Below are positions 8,941 to 18,232 of a DNA stretch of 64,000 bases, piece after piece. The position numbers were made by a program, and so were the translations under genes. Origin of the DNA: an uncultured Fibrobacter sp. (GTDB lineage: Bacteria > Fibrobacterota > Fibrobacteria > Fibrobacterales > Fibrobacteraceae); the NCBI RefSeq assembly GCF_947305105.1, contig NZ_CAMZCS010000014.1:18441-82440 (forward strand), in the 5' to 3' direction. The notes under the pieces are model-generated. The model had not been told where the DNA came from and did no database searches. It saw only the letters and a program-made list of their open reading frames with translations. Every line of letters starts with the position of its first letter. The stretch's first letter is position 1.

Positions 8941-9148
8941 GAGGCTCGAGGCTCGGGGCACGAGCGGTGAGCAATGAGCAGTGAGTCTTTGAGAGACTAG
9001 AGAATAGAGGCTAGTGAAAAGAATCACGCACTTCGTGCGTCAATATAAGACGGCGAAGCCGTGATATTTCTCCCTAGCCCCTAGATTCTAGATCCTAATC
9101 CCTAACCACTTCCTACTGTCTACTTCCTACTGTCTACTGTCTACTTCC
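8941..9148. repeat. Heptad-periodic intergenic element, copy A
   Basis: The sequence has a 7-bp periodicity: GAG-starting heptads (GAGGCTC GAGGCTC), then CTAG-containing ones. The 49-nt core at 9021-9069 holds the hairpins CGCACTTCGTGCG and ACGGCGAAGCCGT, and CTA heptads and CTACTTC/CTACTGT heptads follow. The tract runs up to the glgC stop codon (9151-9149). It lies between convergent genes. Other copies are at about 30.0, 48.0, 50.7, 54.9 and 59.8 kb. Confidence 0.9.
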
Positions 9149-10399
9149 TCACGCTTTAATAATCGTATCCTTAGCGAGGACCACGATTCCCGATTCGGTT
9201 ACGTGGAAGAGCTTTTTGTCGCGCTCCAGGTCGTAGCCGATCTGGAAGCCGGCGGGGATGTGCAGTCCTTTTTCGATAATTGCCTTGCGCACCTTGGCGC
9301 CCGGTCCGATGGTCACGTTCGGGAAGAGGATGGATTCCTCGACGAGCGCATCCTTCTGGATGGTGACGCCCGGGCTGAGGATGCTCTTGACGACCGTGCC
9401 GCCGCCGATGATGCAGCCTGCGGAAACGATGGAGTCGATGGCCGCTCCCTGGTGGGCGTCGCTGTCGCCGGCAAAGAAGCGGGCGGGCGGCTGGTTCCAG
9501 TTGAACGTGCGGATGGGCCAGTAGTTGTTATAAAGGTCGAACGGCGGGTTCTCGGAGCAGAGGTCCATGTTCGCCTCGAAGAAGGCGTCGAGCGTTCCCA
9601 CGTCGCGCCAGTAACCCTTGGTGGAGGCTTGTTCGCCGCGCACGATGTTCGTGTTGAAGTCGTACACGTAAACGGGGAACTCGTTGTACAGGTTCGGGAT
9701 GATGTGCTTGCCGAAGTCCGTGGCGCCGTTCTGCGCGCCCTTCAGGAGCTCGCGCACCAGGAACTTGCTCGTAAAGATGTAGTTGCCCATGCTGGCGAGG
9801 CAGTAGCCCGGATTGCCCGGCATTTCCTTGGGGTTCTTGGGCTTTTCTTCGAAGCCGATCATGCGTCCGTCCTGGTCGACTTCGATGATGCCGAATTCGC
9901 GGGCTTCCGCGACGGGGACGGGGATGGCCGCGATGGTCAGGAGAGCCGCCCTGCTCAGATGGAAGTCAATCATCTGGTTGATGTCCATCTTGTAGATGTG
10001 GTCGCCGCCGAAAATGGCCACGAGGTCCGGTCGTTCGTCCGTGATGAGGTTGATGTTCTGGAAGATGGCGTCGGCAGTCCCCTTGTACCAGTCGTCGCCG
10101 GTGCGCATCTGCGCGGGCACGAGGTCCACGTACTGGTCGAGGCTCGCGTTCAGGTTCCATGCAGCGGAGATGTGCTTGTTCAGCGAGTCGCTTTTGAACT
10201 GCGTAAGGACCTTGATTTTGAAAATGCCGGAATTGATGAAATTATTGAGGACGAAATCGATGATGCGGTAGGTCCCGCCGAAGTGGACCGCCGGCTTGGC
10301 ACGGTCGCGGGTGAGGGGTTGGAGACGGCTGCCTTGGCCGCCTGCCATGATCATGCACAGGATGTTTTTTTGGTGTTCTCTATAATAGGACCAGCTCAT
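9149..10399 (-). CDS. glgC: Glucose-1-phosphate adenylyltransferase
   Basis: The 416-residue protein has the normal GlgC length. It catalyses ATP plus glucose-1-phosphate to ADP-glucose plus PPi, the committed step of bacterial glycogen synthesis. Visible hallmarks are the nucleotide loop MIMAGGQGSRLQPLTRDRAKPAVHF (split here as AGGQGSRL and RAKPAVHFGG), the catalytic region GGDHIYKMD, GFEEKP, and the C-terminal beta-helix turns (IIGGGTVVKSILSPGV). AGAGG precedes the start. Glycogen storage is a known Fibrobacter trait. The stop codon lies at the edge of repeat copy A. It is divergent from pckG, with 148 nt between them. Confidence 0.96.
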   Translation of the reverse strand: MSWSYYREHQKNILCMIMAGGQGSRLQPLTRDRAKPAVHFGGTYRIIDFVLNNFINSGIFKIKVLTQFKSDSLNKHISAAWNLNASLDQYVDLVPAQMRTGDDWYKGTADAIFQNINLITDERPDLVAIFGGDHIYKMDINQMIDFHLSRAALLTIAAIPVPVAEAREFGIIEVDQDGRMIGFEEKPKNPKEMPGNPGYCLASMGNYIFTSKFLVRELLKGAQNGATDFGKHIIPNLYNEFPVYVYDFNTNIVRGEQASTKGYWRDVGTLDAFFEANMDLCSENPPFDLYNNYWPIRTFNWNQPPARFFAGDSDAHQGAAIDSIVSAGCIIGGGTVVKSILSPGVTIQKDALVEESILFPNVTIGPGAKVRKAIIEKGLHIPAGFQIGYDLERDKKLFHVTESGIVVLAKDTIIKA

Positions 10400-10547
10400 A
10401 ATGCCTCTGGATGGTTTCCTTGCTCATTGTTACGTGTGAAATTTACCTTTTTTTGGGGGCAAAAGGAGGCCGGTCGGCCCTAAAAATGCTATTTTTGCTC
10501 CGTTCGAAATTTCTCGAAACTAACGTTAAACCCAATAGGAGCTCATA

Positions 10548-12410
10548 ATGAGTCTTACCCTTAACGATATCAAGCACCCGAGGATCAGTACCTGGGTGAA
10601 TGAAATGATTGCCATGTGCGAACCGGACAACGTTGTTGTCGTTGACGGTACCAAGGAAGAATACGATGCCCTCATGCAGAAGTGCGTCAAGGCTGGCCTT
10701 GCCACTCCGCTCAAGAAGAAGGAAAACTGCTTCTTGTTCCGCTCTCTGCCGTCTGACGTGGCCCGTGTTGAATCCCGCACGTTCATCTCTTCCGTGAAGG
10801 AAGAAGATGCCGGTCCGACCAACCACTGGATCGACCCGTCTGAACTCAAGCAGACGATGAGAAAGCTTTACAAGGGTTGTATGCACGGCCGTACCATGTA
10901 CGTGATCCCGTTCTGCATGGGCCCGCTCGGCTCCCCGATTTCCAAGAACGGTATCGAAGTCACGGACTCCGAATACGTCGTTCTCAACATGGACATCATG
11001 ACTCGCGCCGGCAAGAAGGTCTTGGACATCTTCAACGCCGACCCGAACGCTGACTTCGTTCCGTGCCTCCACTCTGTGGGTAAGCCGCTCCGCGAATGCG
11101 AAAGCGACAACGGTGTCTGGCCCTGCGCTGACGTCGAATACAAGTACATCACCCAGTTCCCGGAAGAACGCCTCATCTGGTCGTACGGTTCGGGCTACGG
11201 TGGAAACGCCCTCCTCGGCAAGAAGTGCTTCGCTCTCCGTATCGCTACCGTTCTCGCTCGCGACGAAGGCTGGCTCGCCGAACACATGCTCATCCTCAAG
11301 CTCACGAACCCGAAGGGCGAAGTCAAGTACGTTACTGGCGCCTTCCCGTCTGCTTGCGGTAAGACGAACCTCGCCATGCTCATCCCGACTATCCCGGGCT
11401 GGAAGGTCGAAACCATCGGTGACGACATTGCATGGATGAAGTTTGGCAAGGATGGCCGTCTCTACGCCATCAACCCGGAAGCCGGTTTCTTCGGCGTTGC
11501 TCCGGGCACCTCTGCCGAATCCAACAAGAACGCTCTTATCTCTGCCGAAAAGAACACCATCTACACCAACTGCGCCCTCACTGAAGACGGCGACATCTGG
11601 TGGGAAGGCATCGGCTACCCGGCACAGGGCAAGCTCGTTGACTGGAAGGGCAAGACCCGCGACGCTCTCCCGAAGGACAAGGCTCCCAAGGGCGAAGAAA
11701 TGGCTCACCCGAACGCTCGCTTCACCGCTCCGGCCAACCAGTGCCCCTGCATTGCTCCGGAATGGGAAGATCCTGCCGGCGTGCCTATCTCTGCAATCCT
11801 CTTCGGTGGCCGTCGTCCTTCTACGATTCCTCTGGTTCACCAGTCCCTCAGCTGGAACCACGGCGTGTTCCTCGGCTCCATCGTGGGTTCTGAAATCACC
11901 GCTGCTTCCACCATCAACGCAGCCGAAGTCGGTAAGATCCGTCGCGACCCGTTCGCCATCCTCCCGTTCTGCGGCTACAACATGGGTGACTACTTCAAGC
12001 ACTGGATCGAAATCGGCAAGAAGTCCACTGAAGACAAGCTTCCGAAGATCTTCTACGTGAACTGGTTCCGCAAGGATGCCAACAACGAGAAGCTCCCGGG
12101 TGGCTTCATGTGGCCGGGTTACGGCGACAACAGCCGCGTGCTCGCTTGGATCTTCGACCGCTGCAACGGTGTCGATAACGCCAAGGAAACTCCGATCGGT
12201 TACATGCCGAAGGACGGCGCCATCAATACTGAAGGCCTCGCCGACTACTACAAGGAAACTCTCCCGGAAATCACGAAGGTTGACGTGGAAGGCTGGAAGA
12301 AGGAACTCGCCGACGTTAAGGAAAACCACTATCCGAAGTTCGGCGCTCACCTCCCGAAGGAACTCTCCGAAATCATCGACATGATCCAGGATCGCCTGAA
12401 CAAAGCCTAA
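10548..12410 (+). CDS. pckG: Phosphoenolpyruvate carboxykinase (GTP)
   Basis: The 620-residue protein matches the length of GTP-dependent PEPCK rather than the ~540-residue ATP type. The GTP-type active-site loop FPSACGKTN is at 266-274 with K272, and GDDIAWM (metal site) and ESRTFI are also present. It interconverts oxaloacetate plus GTP with PEP, CO2 and GDP. In succinate-forming rumen bacteria the carboxylating direction feeds oxaloacetate to succinate. Codon use is strongly biased (GAA, AAG, CTC, CCG), suggesting high expression, and this produces a long antisense open frame. AGGAG precedes the ATG. The leader contains the palindromes GGCCGGTCGGCC (10468-10479) and TTCGA-6-TCGAA, of unknown role. 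Confidence 0.96.
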   Translation: MSLTLNDIKHPRISTWVNEMIAMCEPDNVVVVDGTKEEYDALMQKCVKAGLATPLKKKENCFLFRSLPSDVARVESRTFISSVKEEDAGPTNHWIDPSELKQTMRKLYKGCMHGRTMYVIPFCMGPLGSPISKNGIEVTDSEYVVLNMDIMTRAGKKVLDIFNADPNADFVPCLHSVGKPLRECESDNGVWPCADVEYKYITQFPEERLIWSYGSGYGGNALLGKKCFALRIATVLARDEGWLAEHMLILKLTNPKGEVKYVTGAFPSACGKTNLAMLIPTIPGWKVETIGDDIAWMKFGKDGRLYAINPEAGFFGVAPGTSAESNKNALISAEKNTIYTNCALTEDGDIWWEGIGYPAQGKLVDWKGKTRDALPKDKAPKGEEMAHPNARFTAPANQCPCIAPEWEDPAGVPISAILFGGRRPSTIPLVHQSLSWNHGVFLGSIVGSEITAASTINAAEVGKIRRDPFAILPFCGYNMGDYFKHWIEIGKKSTEDKLPKIFYVNWFRKDANNEKLPGGFMWPGYGDNSRVLAWIFDRCNGVDNAKETPIGYMPKDGAINTEGLADYYKETLPEITKVDVEGWKKELADVKENHYPKFGAHLPKELSEIIDMIQDRLNKA

Positions 12411-12431
12411 TTGTTCCCTTTAGGAACTTTA

Positions 12432-12469
12432 AAATCCTCGCTACCGCAATGGTGGCGGGGATTTTTTTG
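12432..12469 (+). terminator. Intrinsic terminator of pckG
   Basis: The stem AATCCTCGCTACC with GGTGGCGGGGATT around GCAAT is followed by T7. A smaller GTTCC...GGAAC hairpin lies just upstream (12412-12426). Confidence 0.85.
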
Positions 12470-12557
12470 TCCGTTATTTTGTCCTTTTTTCTTTTTGCTG
12501 CATGGAAGCATTAGTGAAAAACTGCTAAATTTCGGGAAAAGAAGGATTCGGTTTAAG

Positions 12558-13613
12558 ATGAAGATTCTTGTGACTGGTGCTGCCGGGTTTATCGCCTCGA
12601 AGATCATGGCGATGCTTGCGCTGCGTGGCGACGAAGTGGTCGGGCTGGATAATATCAACGACTACTACGACGTGCGCCTCAAGTACGGCCGTCTCTGGGA
12701 AAACGGTTTCCGTACCGAAAGCGGGGACGCTCTGGCCGAGATGCCTTTCGGGAAAATGCTCGAAAGCTCGGTGCTTCCCGGTGCCCGTTTTGTCCGCATG
12801 GATATTGCCGACAAGGCTTCTATTGACAAACTTTTTGCCGAAGAAAAATTCGACAAGGTCGTTCACCTTGCCGCGCAGGCGGGCGTCCGCTATTCCATCA
12901 CGAATCCCTACGCCTACATGCAAAGCAATATGGTGGGCTTCCTGAACATTTTGGAGGCATGCCGCCATAACCAGGTGAAGCACTTGCTCTTTGCGTCGTC
13001 CAGTTCCGTGTATGGACTCAATAGCAAGGTCCCCTACAGCGAAGACGACAAGGTCGACAATCCGGTGAGCCTTTATGCGGCAAGCAAGAAGAGCAACGAA
13101 CTGATGGCGCACGCTTATTCCAAACTCTACGGCATTCCGGTGACTGGCTTGCGCTATTTCACCGTGTACGGCCCGTGGGGGAGGCCCGATATGAGCCCCA
13201 TGCTCTTTGCCCGCGCGATTTCGAAGGGGGAACCCATCAAGGTGTTCAACAACGGCGACATGATCCGCGATTTCACCTACATCGACGACATTGCCGAAGG
13301 CAGCGTGCATGCGCTCGACCACATGCCGGTTGCTGCCGCCTGCGAGAACGGGGTCCCGTACAAACTCTACAATATCGGGTGCAGCCATCCGGTCAAACTC
13401 ATGGACTTCATTGCCGAAATCGAGGCCGCCTACGGCGAATCCGCCAAGAAGGATTTCTTGCCGATGCAGCCGGGCGACGTTTACCAGACAAACGCCGACA
13501 CGACAAAACTTGAGACGGAATGCGGGTACAAACCCCACTGGAGCCTGCACGACGGTATCGCCGAATTCATGAAGTGGTACAAGAGCGAAAGGAATCCTCT
13601 TAGGGGAATTTGA
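12558..13613 (+). CDS. NAD-dependent epimerase, UDP-glucuronate 4-epimerase-like
   Basis: I chose ATG 12558 because MKILVTGAAGFIASKI is the canonical short-chain dehydrogenase N-terminus. The frame is open further upstream but crosses the pckG terminator. The product is 351 residues. Features are the Rossmann motif TGAAGFIASK (the usual second Gly region is GxxGxxA here), the catalytic Ser-Tyr-Lys (SSSSVYG then YAASK), and the downstream GLRYFTVYGPWGRPDM typical of UDP-glucuronate 4-epimerases and related sugar epimerases. It probably supplies UDP-galacturonate or a similar sugar for surface polysaccharide. It is followed by lptE on the same strand. Confidence 0.88.
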   Translation: MKILVTGAAGFIASKIMAMLALRGDEVVGLDNINDYYDVRLKYGRLWENGFRTESGDALAEMPFGKMLESSVLPGARFVRMDIADKASIDKLFAEEKFDKVVHLAAQAGVRYSITNPYAYMQSNMVGFLNILEACRHNQVKHLLFASSSSVYGLNSKVPYSEDDKVDNPVSLYAASKKSNELMAHAYSKLYGIPVTGLRYFTVYGPWGRPDMSPMLFARAISKGEPIKVFNNGDMIRDFTYIDDIAEGSVHALDHMPVAAACENGVPYKLYNIGCSHPVKLMDFIAEIEAAYGESAKKDFLPMQPGDVYQTNADTTKLETECGYKPHWSLHDGIAEFMKWYKSERNPLRGI

Positions 13614-13668
13614 TTTCTTGGATGAATTGGAGTCCAAGGACGTGCTCATTTATTTCTACATTTTGGCT

Positions 13669-14184
13669 ATGCGTTTCCGCAAGAACATTTCCTATTTTCT
13701 TTGTTTGTTTGCTCTTGCCTTGATGGTCGTGGGACTTTCGGGTTGTTACAGTTTTACGGCGTCGACATTGCCGAGCCATATCAAGACGGTCCAGATACAC
13801 GAGGTTGAAGATAAGACGCTGGACCCGGTGCTCGCGAATAACATCCATTCGGCCATTGTCGAAATGTTCAGGAAAAATGCAGGTGGTGTGCGCCTTGTGA
13901 ACGACGATGCCAATGCCGATTTCGCGATAACGCTCCTGAGTTACACGAACAAGCCCGAGAACTACAATAGCAACAGCGATGTGGAAACTTATCGCGTGAC
14001 CATCCGAGTGAGCGTGAAGTTCTACGATAACGTTAAGGAACGCATCATTTACGAAAGCAATTCGCTTTCGGCAGACGGAACCTACGATATTCAGAAAAAC
14101 GAGACCGAAGACCGTCATGGTCAGGCCCGCGCTATCGAAAAACTGCAAGATTTGATTATCGCCAATGCCTTGGCTAAATGGTGA
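13669..14184 (+). CDS. lptE: LptE-family LPS-assembly lipoprotein
   Basis: I chose ATG 13669 (171 residues) because it gives a clean lipoprotein signal, MRFRKNISYFLCLFALALMV followed by lipobox LSGC. The frame is open to a TTG at 13618, which would bury the signal. After the Cys the protein reads YSFTASTLPSHIKTVQIHEVEDKTLDP, the usual LptE start with tyrosine/phenylalanine and a conserved early strand. LptE plugs the LptD barrel that places LPS in the outer leaflet. It lies between the sugar epimerase and the trmJ-like gene; the 34-nt gap to the latter suggests cotranscription. Confidence 0.8.
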   Translation: MRFRKNISYFLCLFALALMVVGLSGCYSFTASTLPSHIKTVQIHEVEDKTLDPVLANNIHSAIVEMFRKNAGGVRLVNDDANADFAITLLSYTNKPENYNSNSDVETYRVTIRVSVKFYDNVKERIIYESNSLSADGTYDIQKNETEDRHGQARAIEKLQDLIIANALAKW

Positions 14185-14218
14185 CGCGTAACTATCAATT
14201 GATTTTATCTACAAAACT

Positions 14219-14983
14219 ATGCGCAAATTCAGAGTTGTCCTTGTTGAACCGGAACACCCGCACAATGTGGGCTTTGTTGCCCGCGCCATGCACTGCTACG
14301 CCCTCGACGAACTGTATATCGTCTACCCGAGGCGTGACAAGGTAATTGAGAATTCCTACCATACGGCTCCCAACAGCCACGAGGTCTTGGACAAGGCGAC
14401 TATCGTGCATAAGTTCGAGGAAGCCATCGGGGACTGTGCCTGTGCTGTAGCGTTCAGCCGCCGTATTTACGGGTCTGCCATCAAGCACACGATGATGCCC
14501 GGGCTTGCGGAACTGTTGCCCGAAAACGGGACCATTGCGCTTGTGTTTGGCCGCGAATCCTGTGGGTTAGAGACCGAAGAAGTGAACGCTTGCACGTACC
14601 AGTGCGAAATCCCGGTGCCGGGCCTCATGAGCCTCAATTTGGCTCAGGCGGTAACGGTGGGGCTCTACGAACTTTGCCGCAGCGGTGCGCTTGCGAATGG
14701 CGAAGGGCGCGCGAAGCGCGGGACCAAGGGAGCCTGCGAAACGGCCCCGGCGACGATTGACCAGATAGACAGTTTCAAGAAGTTCCTGGACCGCTATCTG
14801 ACTGGGCAGTATCACGACCAGTCTTGGCGCGACAATTTTTTGAATACGCTGTTGCAGCGTCTGCATCCCACACGCAACGAGCTTTCCGCTTTGTTCGGGC
14901 TCATCCGTAACCTCGCGAAAAAGCCTGCCCGTTTGGAACAGGCCGCCGACAAGGCCGCCAAAGCCGCTGCTGAAACTAAATAA
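14219..14983 (+). CDS. trmJ: RNA 2'-O-methyltransferase, TrmJ/SpoU family
   Basis: The 254-residue protein has the SPOUT trefoil-knot motifs in order: motif 1 VEPEHPHNVGFVARAM, motif 2 LVFGRESCGLETEE and motif 3 IPVPGLMSLNLAQAV. TrmJ-type enzymes transfer a methyl group from S-adenosylmethionine to the ribose 2'-OH at tRNA position 32, and the long C-terminal extension after residue ~165 (Ala/Lys-rich at the end) is typical of this subgroup. Which nucleotide is modified cannot be proven here. It is followed three nucleotides later by a small unknown gene. Confidence 0.85.
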   Translation: MRKFRVVLVEPEHPHNVGFVARAMHCYALDELYIVYPRRDKVIENSYHTAPNSHEVLDKATIVHKFEEAIGDCACAVAFSRRIYGSAIKHTMMPGLAELLPENGTIALVFGRESCGLETEEVNACTYQCEIPVPGLMSLNLAQAVTVGLYELCRSGALANGEGRAKRGTKGACETAPATIDQIDSFKKFLDRYLTGQYHDQSWRDNFLNTLLQRLHPTRNELSALFGLIRNLAKKPARLEQAADKAAKAAAETK

Positions 14984-14986
14984 GTT

Positions 14987-15334
14987 ATGGAAGTCGAATT
15001 CAACATTGCAGGCAGAATCCTTTCGGCGGGTGGCACGCGCGTCATAACGCTTGCCGAAATACTCGCTTCGCCTTTGGTTGCCGGGATTTCGTGCGCCGCC
15101 GACCTCACTGAAGATGTTCTCGCAGCTTACTGCAAGGCCGAATCCGAAAAATCCCAGTGCAAAGTATATTTGTGGAAAGACCGCGAAGAGTACGGCAATG
15201 CGAACGTGTTCAACGGCGGCTCCGATTACGAAGTCGTGAACGAGATTTGCTTCTTGTGCATCTACGACTGCGGAAACGAAATGGCCCGTGAAACCACGGA
15301 CCACTGGAACGAAAAGATTGACGCTGTTATTTGA
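14987..15334 (+). CDS. Hypothetical protein, 115 residues
   Basis: Starts 3 nt after the trmJ stop, so it is probably translated from the same message. The sequence (MEVEFNIAGRILSAGG...) has no signal peptide or membrane segment. It contains several Cys (SCAADL, YCKAES, QCKVYL, CFLCIYDCGNE) that do not form an obvious metal-binding spacing. It is acidic and cytoplasmic in character, with typical codon use. It is convergent with the XRE regulator, 5 nt away. I do not recognise a family. Confidence 0.7.
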   Translation: MEVEFNIAGRILSAGGTRVITLAEILASPLVAGISCAADLTEDVLAAYCKAESEKSQCKVYLWKDREEYGNANVFNGGSDYEVVNEICFLCIYDCGNEMARETTDHWNEKIDAVI

Positions 15335-15339
15335 CGCAG

Positions 15340-15786
15340 TTACCCAGCCCAGTGTTTTAATTGCGAAAGGTGCGAGTCGAAGAACTTGCGCCTTTCTGCA
15401 TCTGGCGTATTTTCGGGGTTCGGCATGTGCGAAAGCATAAAGTCCAGTAGAGTGTCCTTGCTTGTGTAGGTGAACTTGCCGTCTACGTAGCACCACTTGC
15501 AGTAATCTTCGTTGAAGTTTCCGTCGACTTCGCGGCTGATGATCGCGTCGTCGCCGAGCGGCATGCCGCAGCACTGGCAAAAGAGCTGGCGCGGGGCGCC
15601 GAGCAGCGTGTTTATGGAAACATTGAATTCCTTCGACAAAACCTTGAGCATTTCGGTGTTCGGCTGCGTCTCGCCGGTTTCCCAACGGCTCACGGCTTGC
15701 CGGGTCACACCGACGCGTTCAGCCATCTGGTCTTGGGTGAGGTTATGTTTTTCGCGGATGTTCTTGAGAATTTCGTAGGTCTGCAT
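15340..15786 (-). CDS. XRE-type HTH regulator fused to zinc-ribbon domain
   Basis: The 148-residue protein has an HTH_3 domain at residues 1-60 (NLTQDQMAERVGVTRQAVSRWE). A Cys-rich zinc-ribbon follows: C70, C72 and C73 in CQCCGMPLG, and C96 and C99 in YCKWCYVDG. The tail ends LKHWAG. This architecture (HTH plus 'putative zinc ribbon') recurs in bacteria, but its regulon is generally unknown. AAGGAG precedes the ATG. Its 3' end faces the hypothetical gene. Confidence 0.88.
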   Translation of the reverse strand: MQTYEILKNIREKHNLTQDQMAERVGVTRQAVSRWETGETQPNTEMLKVLSKEFNVSINTLLGAPRQLFCQCCGMPLGDDAIISREVDGNFNEDYCKWCYVDGKFTYTSKDTLLDFMLSHMPNPENTPDAERRKFFDSHLSQLKHWAG

Positions 15787-15871
15787 TTAAACTCCTTTTG
15801 TTTACGGTTCAAATATACCTATGGCTTCGCAGAAAAACAAGAAACAGGCTGTTGCGTTGTGTAAAAAGAAT

Positions 15872-15921
15872 GAGGCGCGAGGTTCGAGGCGCGAGGCTCG
15901 GGGTACGAGGTTCTAGTTCGG
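15872..15921. repeat. Core-less heptad tract
   Basis: About seven consecutive 7-mers of the type GAGGCGC, GAGGTTC, GAGGCTC, GGGGTAC, matching the left arm of the six larger elements but with no double-hairpin core. It lies in the 198-nt gap between the XRE regulator and the first of two sister lipoproteins. Confidence 0.75.
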
Positions 15922-15984
15922 GCTATGTTTTTTTATTTTTTTATATAGGTTTTAATAGATTTGAAACGGAGTATATACTTTTCT

Positions 15985-16491
15985 ATGTGCAAAGCAAAGT
16001 TTTCTTATACAGTTGTTATCGCAATAACAGCTTTTTGCGGTGCTATGATGTTTACGGGGTGCGGTGACGACAGCAGTAGTTCCGCTCCGGCCGATGAACC
16101 GGGGAACACGAGCAGCAGTTCGGTCATTTCTGTCGATTCGCAAGCCTCGTCTTCTAGCGTTCTAGGTGCCGAGTCTGTCGGGGAGTCTTCGAGCAGTGTC
16201 GAATCGTCTAGCGTTCAAGCCGCTGAATCCACCGAGGTGTCTTCGAGTAGTGCAGGATCCTCCAGCGAGCAGACTGCAGAATCTGCCGAACAGTGCTACA
16301 GAAGTGGTATGGCGACGATTACGCTTAGGAACATCGAAAATGTCAATTACAGTTGCCCGAACGGAAATACAATGTACGATCAAGACACTTGGATATATTA
16401 TACATGCGAAGGCAGCCGTGTTGTCAAAATTCAAATGCCGCCTTGCAGCGGTGGCGATGTCTCCGGTGGCAACATGATTATTAATTTGTAA
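15985..16491 (+). CDS. Small Ser-rich lipoprotein
   Basis: I chose ATG 15985 (168 residues) because MCKAKFSYTVVIAITAFCGAMM matches almost residue for residue the start of the next gene. The frame is open to a TTG at 15961. The lipobox is FTGC, followed by GDDSSSS. A ~85-residue linker repeats SSSV/ESSSVQAAEST units. The C-terminal ~60 residues hold four Cys (QCYRSG, YSCPNG, YTCEGS, MPPCSGG), likely a small disulfide domain related to the C-EG-Y-C-W module. Role unknown; surface display is inferred. Confidence 0.8.
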   Translation: MCKAKFSYTVVIAITAFCGAMMFTGCGDDSSSSAPADEPGNTSSSSVISVDSQASSSSVLGAESVGESSSSVESSSVQAAESTEVSSSSAGSSSEQTAESAEQCYRSGMATITLRNIENVNYSCPNGNTMYDQDTWIYYTCEGSRVVKIQMPPCSGGDVSGGNMIINL

Positions 16492-16615
16492 CAATTCTTG
16501 CTCGTTTTTTTGCAGATTGTTTTGACGAATTGTCTGCAATGTGATATTTTTTTATCATAGACAAACTCGGTGACATTGCGTTTTTCTATTTGCATTGAAT
16601 AAAGAGGTCATTTTT

Positions 16616-18223
16616 ATGTGCAAAATAAAGATTTCTTATAGCGCCTTTATCGCAATAGTTGCTTTTTGCGGTGCCACAATCTTTACGGGATGCGGTGACG
16701 ACAACAGTGCATCTGCAAATGACGATAGTTTGTCCTCGTCGGTGGAAAATTCGTCATGTTCCTCTCAAGGGAAATCTAGTTCTTCCAAGGATTCGGAAAA
16801 AGTTGATGCTGGTGATTCCTCCAATGAAAACAAAAAGGCTAAGTCGTCCAGTTCCGTTAAAGGCGATAATAAGTCCAGTTCTTCAAAAGAGAAAACCCTT
16901 GAAGAAAAACTTGGAAAATGCGAAGACAAGGGCCAGTTTGTAGTCCGTCACGTACAGGATGATGATGGAAACTGGTATTCCTGTTATCGTAGCGAGTGGT
17001 TGGAAGGAATGCTCGAAGTAGAAGACCCGGAATGGGGCGAAGAACCTGATGACCAATCCAGCAGTTCAGCTGCGCATGAAGGCGATGTCCTTGTCGATAG
17101 CCGTGACGGAGAATCCTATAGGACGGTTTATATTGGCTATCAACACTGGATGGCTGAAAATTTAAGATATCGTGCGGATGAATCTGATACGGCTAAGGCC
17201 GGAAAATACGGCCGCTATTATTCTTGGACAACGGCGATGGATACTGCAGAATCTCCTTGTGCTTTTGAATTGTGCAAGTTTAGCCGAGTCCAGAGACAAG
17301 GTATCTGTCCGGACGGTTGGCATCTTCCTTCTGCTGATGAATGGGAAATTTTTATCGATGAATTAAGAAAACTCGATTCGGACCCATTCAAAGTTGTTAT
17401 CGATGAAAAAGACTGGGGCGAATCCGGTAATAATTTGACGGGATTTACCGCTTTGCCTACAGGGTATTATTCTGGAGGGACCCGCTATAGATCCTTTCAA
17501 GCGCATTTTTGGAGCTCAAGCGTTCCTCGCGCTGGTTCAGTTTATCCGGAATATGCCAGTCATCTAAAAATTACTGAGGACAACATTGGTATAAATTCGA
17601 TAGAAAAATATGTTGAAATGCCTGTTCGTTGTATAGAAAATTCAGAGGAGTCGGAATTGCTGGATTACCTGATCCAGAAGGAATATAGCGGTGCATATGG
17701 AGAATTGCTGGACCCGCGCGACGGAAAGAAGTACAAAACGGTTGTTCTGGAAAATAGGGAGTGGATGGCGGAGAACCTCGATTACGAAACTCCTGCGAGT
17801 GTCTGTGGTGGTGCTGCAGATAGCTGTGCTAAATATGGACGACTTTATCCTGACTCTGAATACCGTAGTGTTTGCCCTGATGGTTGGCGTGTTCCCAATG
17901 ATTCTGATTTCTTGGCTTTACGGCTTTTTAGTGGATTCGGCTATGTGATGGGACATTATATGAAATCGACTTCGGGCTGGGTGGTGAGCGATTCCGTCAA
18001 AGAAGTGTATGATGGTAATGGGGCCAATGTATGGGGATTGAATATTCTTCCGCAAGGTGTTTATTCGGATTCGTTGTCGTATCAAAATGTTTATGAATAT
18101 TCTGGATTCCGTATAGATTACGGAGAGAAAAACTATGTTTTCTATGTTGAAGCAAAGAAAAAAAATGGCAGGATCCGTGAACGTGATGGTTATTACTTTC
18201 CAGTCCGTTGTGTAAAGGAATGA
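16616..18223 (+). CDS. FISUMP-domain lipoprotein with two domain copies
   Basis: Start ATG 16616 (MCKIKISYSAFIAIVAFCGA) has AGAGG 9 nt upstream. The product is 535 residues with lipobox FTGC and a Ser/Lys linker to about residue 100. A Cys pair module (LGKCEDKGQFVV...WYSCYRSEWLEG) follows, then FISUMP domains at about 160-345 (YIGYQHWMAENLRY, CPDGWHLPSADEW) and 360-535 (LENREWMAENLDY, CPDGWRVPNDSDF). Its N-terminus is a duplicate of the upstream lipoprotein's. dut begins 9 nt after the stop, an odd pairing of a surface protein with a housekeeping enzyme. Confidence 0.93.
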   Translation: MCKIKISYSAFIAIVAFCGATIFTGCGDDNSASANDDSLSSSVENSSCSSQGKSSSSKDSEKVDAGDSSNENKKAKSSSSVKGDNKSSSSKEKTLEEKLGKCEDKGQFVVRHVQDDDGNWYSCYRSEWLEGMLEVEDPEWGEEPDDQSSSSAAHEGDVLVDSRDGESYRTVYIGYQHWMAENLRYRADESDTAKAGKYGRYYSWTTAMDTAESPCAFELCKFSRVQRQGICPDGWHLPSADEWEIFIDELRKLDSDPFKVVIDEKDWGESGNNLTGFTALPTGYYSGGTRYRSFQAHFWSSSVPRAGSVYPEYASHLKITEDNIGINSIEKYVEMPVRCIENSEESELLDYLIQKEYSGAYGELLDPRDGKKYKTVVLENREWMAENLDYETPASVCGGAADSCAKYGRLYPDSEYRSVCPDGWRVPNDSDFLALRLFSGFGYVMGHYMKSTSGWVVSDSVKEVYDGNGANVWGLNILPQGVYSDSLSYQNVYEYSGFRIDYGEKNYVFYVEAKKKNGRIRERDGYYFPVRCVKE

Positions 18224-18232
18224 TTTTATCAT

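Noticed and set aside
10468..10518. Riboswitch in the pckG leader
   Set aside because: Two short palindromes are present, but no known riboswitch consensus could be recognised.
10443..12350. Minus-strand open frame of 635 codons across pckG
   Set aside because: Strong codon bias in pckG removes antisense stops. The translation has no domain-like sequence, while pckG is unmistakable.
12411..13613. A 400-residue version of the epimerase
   Set aside because: The extra 49 codons run through the pckG terminator hairpin and do not resemble an epimerase N-terminus.
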